Source: JBLHGU01 sp047615875
Lineage (GTDB): Bacteria > Pseudomonadota > Gammaproteobacteria > Arenicellales > CAJQKF01
Direction of reading: 5' to 3'
DNA: 39,515 nt
Assembly: GCA_047615875.1 (NCBI GenBank)
Contig: JBLHGU010000027.1
Coordinates: 1-39,515 of the forward strand
The position numbers and the translations under genes were made by a program. Within the stretch, counting starts at the first letter, position 1; each line of letters starts with the position of its first letter. Positions 8,768 to 16,144 of this stretch are shown here, one piece after another. The notes under the pieces were generated by a model. That model was given only the letters and a program-made list of their open reading frames with translations. It made no database searches and was not told the DNA's origin.

Positions 8768-9409
8768 TCAATAATGCGTTTTAGGTTGTTCAGGTTTTAG
8801 TGTGGCATTTGTGCGTCGTCCACGAAAAAGCAACAAACAACCCAGCACAGACATACAGATTAGCAGGACTAATCCGAATATGCCCAACAACTGATTAACT
8901 GTTTTATTTGGTGACCATTGAAGATAGTGAATTTTATATAGCGTATCGATTAGTTCCGTATCCCTACCTCTTTGGCTTAACTGGAGATTATCCCAATTAA
9001 GCTTCAGCTCTACGCCCGTACTGGTCCTGGCAACATTTCCACTCACTTCAATCACATTGCCATAACGAACCGGGTTAAAAGAAATCGCGTCATTCAGAAG
9101 TTTTGCCATTTCGACATCATTTGGCCTGGTTCTAATAGATAATGTTTGTGGCTCAAGATGCAAAGACAAACCATCTTTTCTGACTAAAAGATGGTTGCCA
9201 AGAAGTGTTTTCATAGCCCGAACCTCCAGCCATTCACTATTAGGCTCAATTGCTCGAAGCTGATCAAGTGGATAAGTCTTCAATGCGAGCTGTTGGTAAG
9301 CATCGCTATAACCTGGCTTTACGAAAAATACAATACCGGTTATCGACCAACCAAACATGGGTAAAAGCAATATCATGCCAATGACTCTGTGCAGCTTTCT
9401 GCTAGTCAT
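8768..9409 (-). CDS. PepSY-type membrane protein
   Basis: 213 residues with a membrane segment at each end: residues ~7-30 (VIGMILLLPMFGWSITGIVFFV, preceded by RKLHR) and ~172-195 (LLGIFGLVLLICMSVLGCLLLF, followed by RGRR). The ~140 residues between would lie outside the cytoplasm and have PepSY-like strands (LHLEPQTLSIRTR) and the conserved LYKIHYLQW stretch typical of PepSY-associated TM proteins. Relatives are often linked to iron/heme reduction or transport. Here it sits 18 bases after a cupin gene and immediately before the FMO gene, so it may handle electrons or substrate for that cluster. This role is inference. Confidence 0.7.
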   Translation of the reverse strand: MTSRKLHRVIGMILLLPMFGWSITGIVFFVKPGYSDAYQQLALKTYPLDQLRAIEPNSEWLEVRAMKTLLGNHLLVRKDGLSLHLEPQTLSIRTRPNDVEMAKLLNDAISFNPVRYGNVIEVSGNVARTSTGVELKLNWDNLQLSQRGRDTELIDTLYKIHYLQWSPNKTVNQLLGIFGLVLLICMSVLGCLLLFRGRRTNATLKPEQPKTHY

Positions 9410-9427
9410 AAGTGATTAAACTCTAAC

Positions 9428-9793
9428 TTATACCCAGACATCATTATCCGCGGTTAAACCATTAGTTTCATCACCCGTATTGACCACACCCTTAGGCTCA
9501 ACAAGTAGTATCTCACATTCATCCACCGCGACAGGCCTATGTTGCTTACCCTTAGGCACTACATACATTTCGCCTTCCGCCAATGTCACCTTTCCATCTT
9601 CAAACTCAATATCGAGACTACCATTTAGAACTATGAATACCTCATCGGTATCTGTGTGGTCATGCCAAACAAACTCTCCTTTGACTTTAACCAGCTTGAA
9701 TTGATAGTCATTCATTTCGGCTAAAACACGGGGTGACCAATGTTCGTTAAAACCAGCTAGCTTTTGCTTAAAATTAAGTGGCGAGTATTCCAT
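9428..9793 (-). CDS. Small cupin-domain protein (first type)
   Basis: 121 residues, a single cupin barrel. Motif 1 is GEFVWHDHTDTDEVFIVLNG (two His and a Glu as metal ligands) and motif 2 is GEMYVVPKGKQHRP (third His), so all four usual metal ligands are present. The family holds isomerases, dioxygenases and lyases as well as binding proteins; no subfamily can be assigned. The gene lies 35 bases after the second cupin gene and 18 before the PepSY gene on the same strand, an operon-like spacing. It is not obviously similar to the DMSP-lyase cupins. Confidence 0.82.
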   Translation of the reverse strand: MEYSPLNFKQKLAGFNEHWSPRVLAEMNDYQFKLVKVKGEFVWHDHTDTDEVFIVLNGSLDIEFEDGKVTLAEGEMYVVPKGKQHRPVAVDECEILLVEPKGVVNTGDETNGLTADNDVWV

Positions 9794-9828
9794 TATGAAA
9801 AACCTGATATTGTTATGTAGTGTGAGTG

Positions 9829-10200
9829 CTATGTAGAAGCACTTTCCGGCAGTGGATAATCAAACCCAATGATGGTGCAACCATTTATCGTACGTGTGCA
9901 GTGCTCCGTACCCGGTTCAAAAATAATATAGTCTCCAGGGCCTAGCAGCCTGCCACCCGCCTCAACCACATCGCCCTCTAAAACCAGGTACTCCTCTCTA
10001 ACTGTGTGAACATGACTGGTTGTCACAGTACCCGGCTCCATTCGGACTATGTAAGACCCATGTCCCGTTTCTCTGTTGTAACTTAAGTTTAGCTGACTAA
10101 TACCAGCCAATGCCGGACCAGCAAAATCATAAGGCTCGTACTCTGCCGTGTCAGTATTGACAAGTCGAATCTGATCGTCATTTTTTGCTTTAGTTTTCAT
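9829..10200 (-). CDS. Small cupin-domain protein (second type)
   Basis: 123 residues. The cupin core has SHVHTVREEYLVLEGDV (His-x-His and Glu) and GPGDYIIFEPGTEHCT (third His), so metal binding is expected. The protein is cysteine-poor and has no HTH or signal peptide. It resembles ChrR-type or quercetinase-like stand-alone cupins, but it differs from the neighbouring cupin outside the motifs, so the pair is not a recent duplication. It sits 41 bases downstream of the sulfatase gene and 35 upstream of the first cupin. A role in turning over the product released by the sulfatase is inference. Confidence 0.8.
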   Translation of the reverse strand: MKTKAKNDDQIRLVNTDTAEYEPYDFAGPALAGISQLNLSYNRETGHGSYIVRMEPGTVTTSHVHTVREEYLVLEGDVVEAGGRLLGPGDYIIFEPGTEHCTRTINGCTIIGFDYPLPESAST

Positions 10201-10241
10201 ATCACGTCTCCTAAATTCTTATCGTCTTATTATGTAGTGGG

Positions 10242-11849
10242 TTAGCCATCGGTGCTCTGAAGATTCCATGCCTGCAAAAGTTTCGGTAGTGCGATATTCC
10301 AGTCAATCACAGCCGTTTTATTTGCCCAGTCCGCATAGTGTTGAAGCAACTTAGCTTCCATAGGAAGATGCCTACCTACTAGGTTATTCAACTCGGTCCG
10401 GTCAGTATCCATATCATACAACTCCCAGGGCTGATCATGTTTTCGTACCAGCTTAAAGTTGTTCAGGCGAACAGCGCTATTGCCCTCATGCTCAAAGAAT
10501 ATCGGCTGTTGTCGATGCCAGTCTTTGCCATCAAATAAATCGAAAAAAGATTCACCCTGTAAAGGTTGGATGGCGTGCCCACCCAACTCAGAAAGATAAC
10601 TACAGCCAGATGCCTGCAGAATTGTTGGCAACACATCGACCACGTGACACGGTGTATGAGACACCAGGCCGGGGCGTATACCATTCGGCCAATGGGCTAC
10701 TAGCGGTGTAGAAATACCACCTTCATGAACGTAATGTTTAAAAGATTTAAACGGCGCGTTGGAAACATTGGCCCATGGTTTGTCATAGCTCTGGTAAGTC
10801 GTATCGCTACCAGGACGCAGATTGGGAATATTGCCCATGGTGATCTTGCGGCCATCTAACGTGGTATCTGGATAATACTGCGCCCAGCCATCCTCAGCCA
10901 TGCACTCCGCGCAACCGCCATTATCCGATAGAAAAAGAATCAGCGTATTGTCGAATTGATTCATTCGTTTTAAAGCGGCGAGTAATTGCCCGATAGATTG
11001 ATCCATACGATCGACCATGGCCGCATAGGCCGCCATTTTGCTGGCTTCCCAGTCCTTCAACTTAATGTCTTGCCAGGCTGGCACATCCTCGTCTCGTGGT
11101 GAAATATCCCAATTAGACGCCAGTATGTGCCGACCATTTAACTCTTCATGGCGGGCTGTTCGAATAGTGTCCCAGCCCTTGTTATAAACACCGTCGTAAC
11201 GAGCGATATCTTCAGCTGGTGCTTGCAGCGGCCAATGGGGTGCGGTGTGTGCAAGATAGAGGAAAAAGGGTTTCTCGTCCTCTACCGACTCTTCAATCAT
11301 GGTGATCGCCTTGTCGGTGATGGCATCGGTAAAATAGTAATCATCTACGACAATTTCCACCTTGCTATCATCTTCAAGAATATAGTGCGGTGAGAAGAAG
11401 TTGGTAACCCCAACAATAATTCCGTAGAAACGATCAAAACCTCGTTGCCGCGGTGTTGGATGATCGACATCACCCACCCGCCAACTATCTATCTCACGGG
11501 CAACAAAATCTCCAGCAACATGCCACTTGCCAGACATCGCGGTACGATACCCAGAAGCGCGTAGCACTTCCGCTATAGTGGCGCTGTCGTTGCGCAGGAA
11601 ACCCTGGTATTCGGGGGTTCCCAGATTGGCTCCCATATGGCCAATACCGGCACTATGGGGATACAGACCTGTCAGGAGCGATGCCCGAGTCGGGCAGCAG
11701 CGAGCACAATTGTACATTGCAGTAAGCAACGCGCCGTCTGCCGCCAGCTGATCTATATTGGGTGTACGAATTTCTGAGCCAGTAATGCCAAGATCGGCGA
11801 AACCCATATCATCGGCCAGAATCAGAATTATATTTGGTTGGTTTTTCAA
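10242..11849 (-). CDS. Type I arylsulfatase, cytoplasmic AtsA-like
   Basis: 535 residues, the same length class as Pseudomonas AtsA. The Cys-type activation motif C51-C-P-T-R55 followed by ASLLTG would carry formylglycine at Cys 51, the position used in AtsA. Metal and active-site residues are visible: Asp 13/14 (LADDMG), Lys 108 and His 110 (GKWH), His 205 (APHWPLQAP), Asp 309/Asn 310 (LSDNGG), and Lys 371 ahead of YVHEGGIS. There is no signal peptide, so it acts in the cytoplasm on a small imported sulfate ester. The start is a TTG (AAGAG-type ribosome site). The formylglycine-generating enzyme is not in the window. First gene of the minus-strand run to the FMO. Confidence 0.9.
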   Translation of the reverse strand: MKNQPNIILILADDMGFADLGITGSEIRTPNIDQLAADGALLTAMYNCARCCPTRASLLTGLYPHSAGIGHMGANLGTPEYQGFLRNDSATIAEVLRASGYRTAMSGKWHVAGDFVAREIDSWRVGDVDHPTPRQRGFDRFYGIIVGVTNFFSPHYILEDDSKVEIVVDDYYFTDAITDKAITMIEESVEDEKPFFLYLAHTAPHWPLQAPAEDIARYDGVYNKGWDTIRTARHEELNGRHILASNWDISPRDEDVPAWQDIKLKDWEASKMAAYAAMVDRMDQSIGQLLAALKRMNQFDNTLILFLSDNGGCAECMAEDGWAQYYPDTTLDGRKITMGNIPNLRPGSDTTYQSYDKPWANVSNAPFKSFKHYVHEGGISTPLVAHWPNGIRPGLVSHTPCHVVDVLPTILQASGCSYLSELGGHAIQPLQGESFFDLFDGKDWHRQQPIFFEHEGNSAVRLNNFKLVRKHDQPWELYDMDTDRTELNNLVGRHLPMEAKLLQHYADWANKTAVIDWNIALPKLLQAWNLQSTDG

Positions 11850-11925
11850 CGATGCTCTTCGTAGGATATACCGTTTGTGGGCCGTATAATTTACCCGTTA
11901 GCCAGAATCTTGTATATGCAAAACT

Positions 11926-11962
11926 AGTCTAGGTATTCCCCATGCCGACAGCCTGCTAGACT
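11926..11962. promoter_or_regulatory. Inverted repeat in sulfatase/cyclase intergenic region
   Basis: AGTCTAG and CTAGACT, 23 bases apart, lie in the 153-base gap between the divergent sulfatase and adenylate cyclase starts. A regulator binding site or a weak RNA hairpin ahead of the cyclase are both possible. A TATAAT-like hexamer at 11885-11890 has no matching -35 element. Confidence 0.25.
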
Positions 11963-12002
11963 CATTAAAACCTGCCTACCGAAACTTGCCACTTCAGCAC
12001 CT

Positions 12003-13193
12003 ATGACTAACAAAACTCATGCAATAGAAGCCACTAATTGGACTTCCCAATCCACAATTAGCTGGGTATTGGAACAAGGGCGTTTCTTACTAGAACTAGA
12101 TAGCTTTGCTTCCAGACTCGGGGAGACCATGCTCGAAGCCGGCGCCCCGATCTGGCGAATTCGATTGGCGATGCGCACATTACACCCACTCACCACAGCA
12201 GTTTCTGTAGCATGGAACCGAGATGATCAGGATAATACTGCAACCATTGAGTCCGCCCACGGACTAGAACAAACAGCTGATTACGGTGGCAGTCCATTTG
12301 TTCAGATCTCAATAAATCAGGCCCCCTATCGAAAACAACTTTTCGGGCCGCTTTCAGACAAATCCCACCCTACATTACTTAATTTAAAGTCCCTCGGCGG
12401 AACAGACTACTTCGGTTTGCCTGTCTATTTTTCAACCGGTGCATTTGCCCTTGCTGTGTTCATTACTGACACACCTGGGGGATTCAGCAATCACGACATG
12501 AAACAACTTCAACAGATAACTTCGGCTATCGCGCCGGTTATTGAAATTAACTGCGTGACAAACGTTTCACGGGCCATTGCTGACACCTATCTGGGAGCAC
12601 GAACCGGGCGATTAGTGCTGGATGGACACATCACTCGTGGTCATGTAGAAAATATTAATGCAGCAATTCTGATGTGTGACATACGAGACTGGACCGGCCT
12701 TAATCAGCGCTTACCCATTGAACAGGTACTCCGTCTTGCAAATATTTTCTTCGAAGTGATGTCCTCTGCCATTCAAACTTACGGTGGTGAAATTCTGAAG
12801 TTTATAGGCGACGGTATACTGGCTATTTTCCCCTGCGATGAATCCAGCGAGAGCCTCGCATTGGTATGTGATAACGCGTTACGGGCAGCCCAGAAAGCTC
12901 TAGTTGATGCTAAAAACGAAAACGAAATAAAAGATTTGGGTTTTGGTATGGGACTGCATGTAGGCGAGGTTTTGTATGGCAACATTGGTTCAACTAATCG
13001 GCTGGATTTCACCGTACTAGGTCAAGCAGTCAATCTGGCAGCACGAATTGAAGGACAGTGTTCTAGACTAAATCGCCCGCTACTTTTCTCGGCAGAATTT
13101 TACAGCCAGTTATCGAGTAAAAGCACTCTTGAGAGTGAAACCACGCTAAAAGGGTTTGACGAAACAATACGAATCTATGCACCTGCGACCTAA
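12003..13193 (+). CDS. Class III adenylate cyclase with N-terminal sensor domain
   Basis: 396 residues. Residues ~25-190 form a regulatory domain with the RTLHPLTTAVSVAW motif common in proteobacterial cyclases and a GAF-like layout. Residues ~215-395 are the class III catalytic domain: metal Asp 226 (MCDIRDWTGL) and Asp 270 (GDGILAIFP), purine-selecting Lys 266 and Asp 335 (TNRLDFTVLG), and the transition-state pair Asn 344 and Arg 348 (VNLAARIE). The Lys/Asp pair predicts ATP, not GTP, as substrate, so the product is cAMP. There are no membrane segments. No ribosome site is evident before the ATG. It overlaps the convergent carboxypeptidase-like gene by four bases at the 3' end. The signal is unknown. 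Confidence 0.9.
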   Translation: MTNKTHAIEATNWTSQSTISWVLEQGRFLLELDSFASRLGETMLEAGAPIWRIRLAMRTLHPLTTAVSVAWNRDDQDNTATIESAHGLEQTADYGGSPFVQISINQAPYRKQLFGPLSDKSHPTLLNLKSLGGTDYFGLPVYFSTGAFALAVFITDTPGGFSNHDMKQLQQITSAIAPVIEINCVTNVSRAIADTYLGARTGRLVLDGHITRGHVENINAAILMCDIRDWTGLNQRLPIEQVLRLANIFFEVMSSAIQTYGGEILKFIGDGILAIFPCDESSESLALVCDNALRAAQKALVDAKNENEIKDLGFGMGLHVGEVLYGNIGSTNRLDFTVLGQAVNLAARIEGQCSRLNRPLLFSAEFYSQLSSKSTLESETTLKGFDETIRIYAPAT

Positions 13194-14335
13194 TCTTCCA
13201 GCAGATAACCCGCACGTTCTGGTAGTGGATCTGTCCCAACAATTTTCGCAATGGAGCAACCACTCCAAACGTACTTATTGCCACGAGTGGAAATCACCAG
13301 TCCATCTGTTCCGGCAGTGATTTTCTGTCGTTGTTTAAAAGCGTTCTCACCGTCCAGCGCAATCAGATCAGCTATGGGTTGGCCCTTAGTTACGCTGTCG
13401 CCGGGCTTAACCAGATAACTTAGCAATCCCGGTTGCTCAACCCTTAGCATCTCGGTCGCGGTAAACAGTGTTGGCTGAGCCGGGTTGTGAGGAGCCTTGC
13501 CGGCATTTCCTTCAATAAGTCCTTCGCTCTGAAAGAATCCGAATAGACCTTTTGCATCGGCACTACCCAACTCGTCACTTACGTCGTAATTACCACGCAG
13601 TTCCAGTGTACAGGCCACCACCGGTGTTGGAATACTTGCTTCAGGAAATATTTGCTTTACTTTATTCCATAGCAACGGCCAGACCTCGTCAAATGATCCG
13701 CCGCCACTGTCGTCTGCGGTAAGAATTGCCTTGACCCCGATCCAACCCGACAAGGACTTCATTGCCTCATTGCAGTGAGATGCAGAGAATATATGCGGAC
13801 AGGAGCTGGTTATACCGTCACAATGCAGGTCGAATACATAGTCTGCATCACAGGATTCCTGTAGCACAATATTACGCAGGGTTTGCCTTGCACCGACCGG
13901 TGAAGCATTCTTCAACCAGTCGCCAGCAGTACTTCGAATAAGATCAGTATTCTCTGCCAAATCACTACCAAGCTTGCCGTCAAGCTGGTCCTTAACGAAA
14001 TTAAAAATATCAGGCCATTGCCGATTAAAGTTAACACCAGACGGTCGATCGTAACGCCCCTGGTGTTCACGAAATTCTATCGTGGCCATACCAATAGGAT
14101 TCACCATGGGAAACACGACAAACTCGCAATTTAGTTGGCCGTGTTTGTCGGCTTCCTCGAGCAAGGGCAGCAGATGAATCAGTGCCATCATGCCGGGTTG
14201 TTCATCGGCGTGTAACGAACCCTGCAGGTATACTTTTCGACTGGCATTTTCGGGGCCAAACCGAAAGCCATTTAACTCATAGCTTAAACCAGGTGTGTCG
14301 CCGGTAATTCGATGGTGGATAGATTTAATTGTCAT
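13190..14335 (-). CDS. M14-family succinylglutamate desuccinylase/aspartoacylase-like hydrolase
   Basis: 381 residues. Zinc ligands are visible as His 42/Glu 45 (SLHADEQPG) and His 171 (DLHCDG), with the substrate-binding NFNR (102-105) and a catalytic Glu 245 in CTLELRG. The C-terminal ~80 residues form a small beta domain (LVKPGDSVTKGQPIADL, biotinyl/lipoyl-like). Members remove acyl groups from N-acyl amino acids or trim peptides; the exact substrate cannot be read. The ATG follows the stop of the ABC permease remnant by one base, so it was once translationally coupled to an amino-acid transporter, suggesting an imported N-acyl amino acid or dipeptide. No signal peptide, hence cytoplasmic. 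Confidence 0.85.
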   Translation of the reverse strand: MTIKSIHHRITGDTPGLSYELNGFRFGPENASRKVYLQGSLHADEQPGMMALIHLLPLLEEADKHGQLNCEFVVFPMVNPIGMATIEFREHQGRYDRPSGVNFNRQWPDIFNFVKDQLDGKLGSDLAENTDLIRSTAGDWLKNASPVGARQTLRNIVLQESCDADYVFDLHCDGITSSCPHIFSASHCNEAMKSLSGWIGVKAILTADDSGGGSFDEVWPLLWNKVKQIFPEASIPTPVVACTLELRGNYDVSDELGSADAKGLFGFFQSEGLIEGNAGKAPHNPAQPTLFTATEMLRVEQPGLLSYLVKPGDSVTKGQPIADLIALDGENAFKQRQKITAGTDGLVISTRGNKYVWSGCSIAKIVGTDPLPERAGYLLED

Positions 14336-14336
14336 G

Positions 14337-14946
14337 TTAGCGCATGTAGTTGGGTTTTAGACGTAGTTTTGCCTGTTTATCGGATCGAATGTGGCGATTC
14401 AATCGTTTACTGATCAGATTGGCTATATAGAAGATCAGCATGGATATCGTCAGGAAGTAAAGACCGGCAACGGTGAAATGCAGAAAAATATTGTAGTCAC
14501 GTTCGAACAACTCACCTGCTTTGTTCATCAGATCTTTTTGCTCGTTGATTACCGGCAGTGTGAAATACACCAACGCCGTCGCATGGAATAGAAAAATCAC
14601 TTCGTTAGTATAAGCCGGCCAGGCCAGTCGAACCATACTTATTAGGCCAGGTTACGGTTCGAAATTCCTGCTTAGAGTTCATACCCACCGCACGGGCTGC
14701 TTCGATCTCACCTTTGGGTATAGTCCGCAACGCGCCGTAGAAAATTTCTGCGCTATAAGCACTGGTATTTAGCACCAATACCAACGGGCCGATGAACAGC
14801 GGGTGCATGACAATATGATCTATACCAAGCGGCTTCCAGTAGGGCAAATTCATGGATAGCATCATGGAATAAAACATAAAAAACAGAATAAACAGTGGTG
14901 ATCCACGAAAGGCATAGATGTTCCTCCAATAAGCCTCAAAAATTCT
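14337..14946 (-). pseudogene. Polar amino-acid ABC permease (HisM/AotM-type), truncated and frameshifted
   Basis: The segment reads as the C-terminal two thirds of a HisM-type permease: YAFRGSPLFILFFMFYS, the LNTSAYSAEIFYGALR segment, the EAA loop (KGEIEAARAVGMN) and then PN. At 14637-14640 four extra bases shift the frame; the next frame resumes with MVRLAWPAYTNEVIFLFHATALVYF and runs to the stop at 14337. Upstream the frame closes at 14947-14949, right after the ATPase stop, so ~80 N-terminal residues with the first membrane helices are missing. Two independent lesions mean it is very unlikely to work. Frameshift from sequencing error could explain one lesion but not the missing 5' part. 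Confidence 0.85.
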
Positions 14947-14967
14947 TTACTCCAACCGCCGCTGAGG

Positions 14968-15711
14968 CTAACTCGTCGTGTTGGACAAAAACTGTTTTAG
15001 ACGTTCAGACTTCGGTGCACCAAAAACTTCTGCCGGCGGGCCCTGCTCTTCGATCAGACCCTGATGTAAAAATAGGGAATGCGTTGATACATCCCGGGCA
15101 AAGGACATTTCGTGGGTTACCACTATCATCGTGGTACCCTCATCGGCAAGCTTGCGCATTACAGCCAAAACCTCGCCAACCAGTTCCGGGTCCAGCGCCG
15201 ATGTGGGTTCGTCAAATAATATGGCCTCTGGTCGCATTGCCAGCGCCCTGGCAATTGCCGCTCGTTGCTGCTGTCCACCGGAAAGGAAACCAGGATAGGC
15301 ATCGGCCTTATCGGCGATACCTACCTTGTTTAAATATTCCATGCCGATTTCGTTGGCTTCGGCCTTGCTTAAGCCCTGAACTCGAATGGGAGCTTCGGAG
15401 ACATTCTGCAAAATAGTCAGATGTGACCACAAATTAAACTGCTGGAAGACCATGCCAATCCGGGTGCGCAGGGTTTGAACCTGTTTGGCATCCGCGGTAA
15501 TTCGCTCTCCTGCTTTGCTTTTAAGGTTAATGTGATCACCACAAACAGTGATTTCACCTTCATCGGGCATTTCCAGTAAATTAATACAACGCAGGAACGT
15601 CGATTTGCCAGAGCCTGAAGACCCAACCATGGAAATAACATCACCCTTATGAGCCGTTAGTGATAGCCCATGCAGAACCTCCAAATCGCCGAAGCGTTTG
15701 CGGATGTTCAC
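14968..15711 (-). CDS. Polar amino-acid ABC transporter ATPase (HisP/AotP-type)
   Basis: 247 residues with all ATPase motifs: Walker A GSSGSGKST, Q-loop VFQQFNLWSH, signature LSGGQQQR, Walker B ILFDEPTSALDP and switch His in VVTHEMSFA. The sequence fits HisP/GlnQ-type importers of polar amino acids. The start is a GTG; a few usual N-terminal residues seem to be missing, and the frame upstream (through FII) is open but without a good start. Only this component of the transporter is intact: no binding protein or second permease is nearby and the permease just downstream is broken. The ATPase is therefore orphaned here, or serves another permease elsewhere. Confidence 0.88.
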   Translation of the reverse strand: MNIRKRFGDLEVLHGLSLTAHKGDVISMVGSSGSGKSTFLRCINLLEMPDEGEITVCGDHINLKSKAGERITADAKQVQTLRTRIGMVFQQFNLWSHLTILQNVSEAPIRVQGLSKAEANEIGMEYLNKVGIADKADAYPGFLSGGQQQRAAIARALAMRPEAILFDEPTSALDPELVGEVLAVMRKLADEGTTMIVVTHEMSFARDVSTHSLFLHQGLIEEQGPPAEVFGAPKSERLKQFLSNTTS

Positions 15712-15727
15712 TATTATGAAGGACTGG

Positions 15728-15790
15728 ATCGGCCAAAGTAGTGATGATTATTTTCTAATTACAGTCAGATGATAATACGCATCGGCCAAA
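15728..15790. repeat. Direct repeat pair in divergent intergenic region
   Basis: The decamer ATCGGCCAAA occurs at 15728-15737 and again at 15781-15790, about five helical turns apart, between the divergent ATPase and tautomerase genes. The spacing suits two regulator-binding sites. No other sequence feature is seen in this gap. Confidence 0.35.
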
Positions 15791-15902
15791 TTTACACCTT
15801 GATTTACGTCTTTTTTGCGACCCAAGGATAAAAACCTTCGTCAAGATAACTCGATATCCGGTTAAACTTGCCAACCTTGTTAAAACTTGCTGGAGAATTA
15901 CT

Positions 15903-16100
15903 ATGCCCATGATTAGAGTGGAAATGCTTGCTGGTAGAAATGAAGATCAAAAACGCGAACTGGCAAAAGAATTAACTGATGCCTTTGTCCGAACTTGTGG
16001 CGGCACCCCGGATGGACTTCATATCGTAATTACTGACATTGAGAAACACAATTGGGCCGTCGGTGGTCAATTGCTTAGCGACAAGTTGCCTGATAAGTAG
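15903..16100 (+). CDS. 4-oxalocrotonate tautomerase-family protein
   Basis: 65 residues, typical for the small tautomerases. Met-Pro at the start gives the N-terminal catalytic proline after Met removal, followed by the usual short strand (MIRVEML), the long helix (EDQKRELAKELTDAFVRTCG) and the second strand (LHIVITDI). A good ribosome site (TGGAG) lies 7 bases before the ATG. It would tautomerise an enol/keto acid. It begins a plus-strand run with the DUF3604 protein (44 bases later) and an EamA transporter, so its substrate probably belongs to that unknown pathway. Confidence 0.85.
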   Translation: MPMIRVEMLAGRNEDQKRELAKELTDAFVRTCGGTPDGLHIVITDIEKHNWAVGGQLLSDKLPDK

Positions 16101-16144
16101 CGCCGATTTAAAAAGGCGATTTTCACACAAACAAAGATAACAAT

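Noticed and set aside
9428..10200. Cupins as DMSP lyases (DddK/DddW/DddQ type)
   Set aside because: The motifs are generic cupin motifs and the remaining sequence does not resemble the DMSP-lyase cupins I know; no DMSP genes are nearby.
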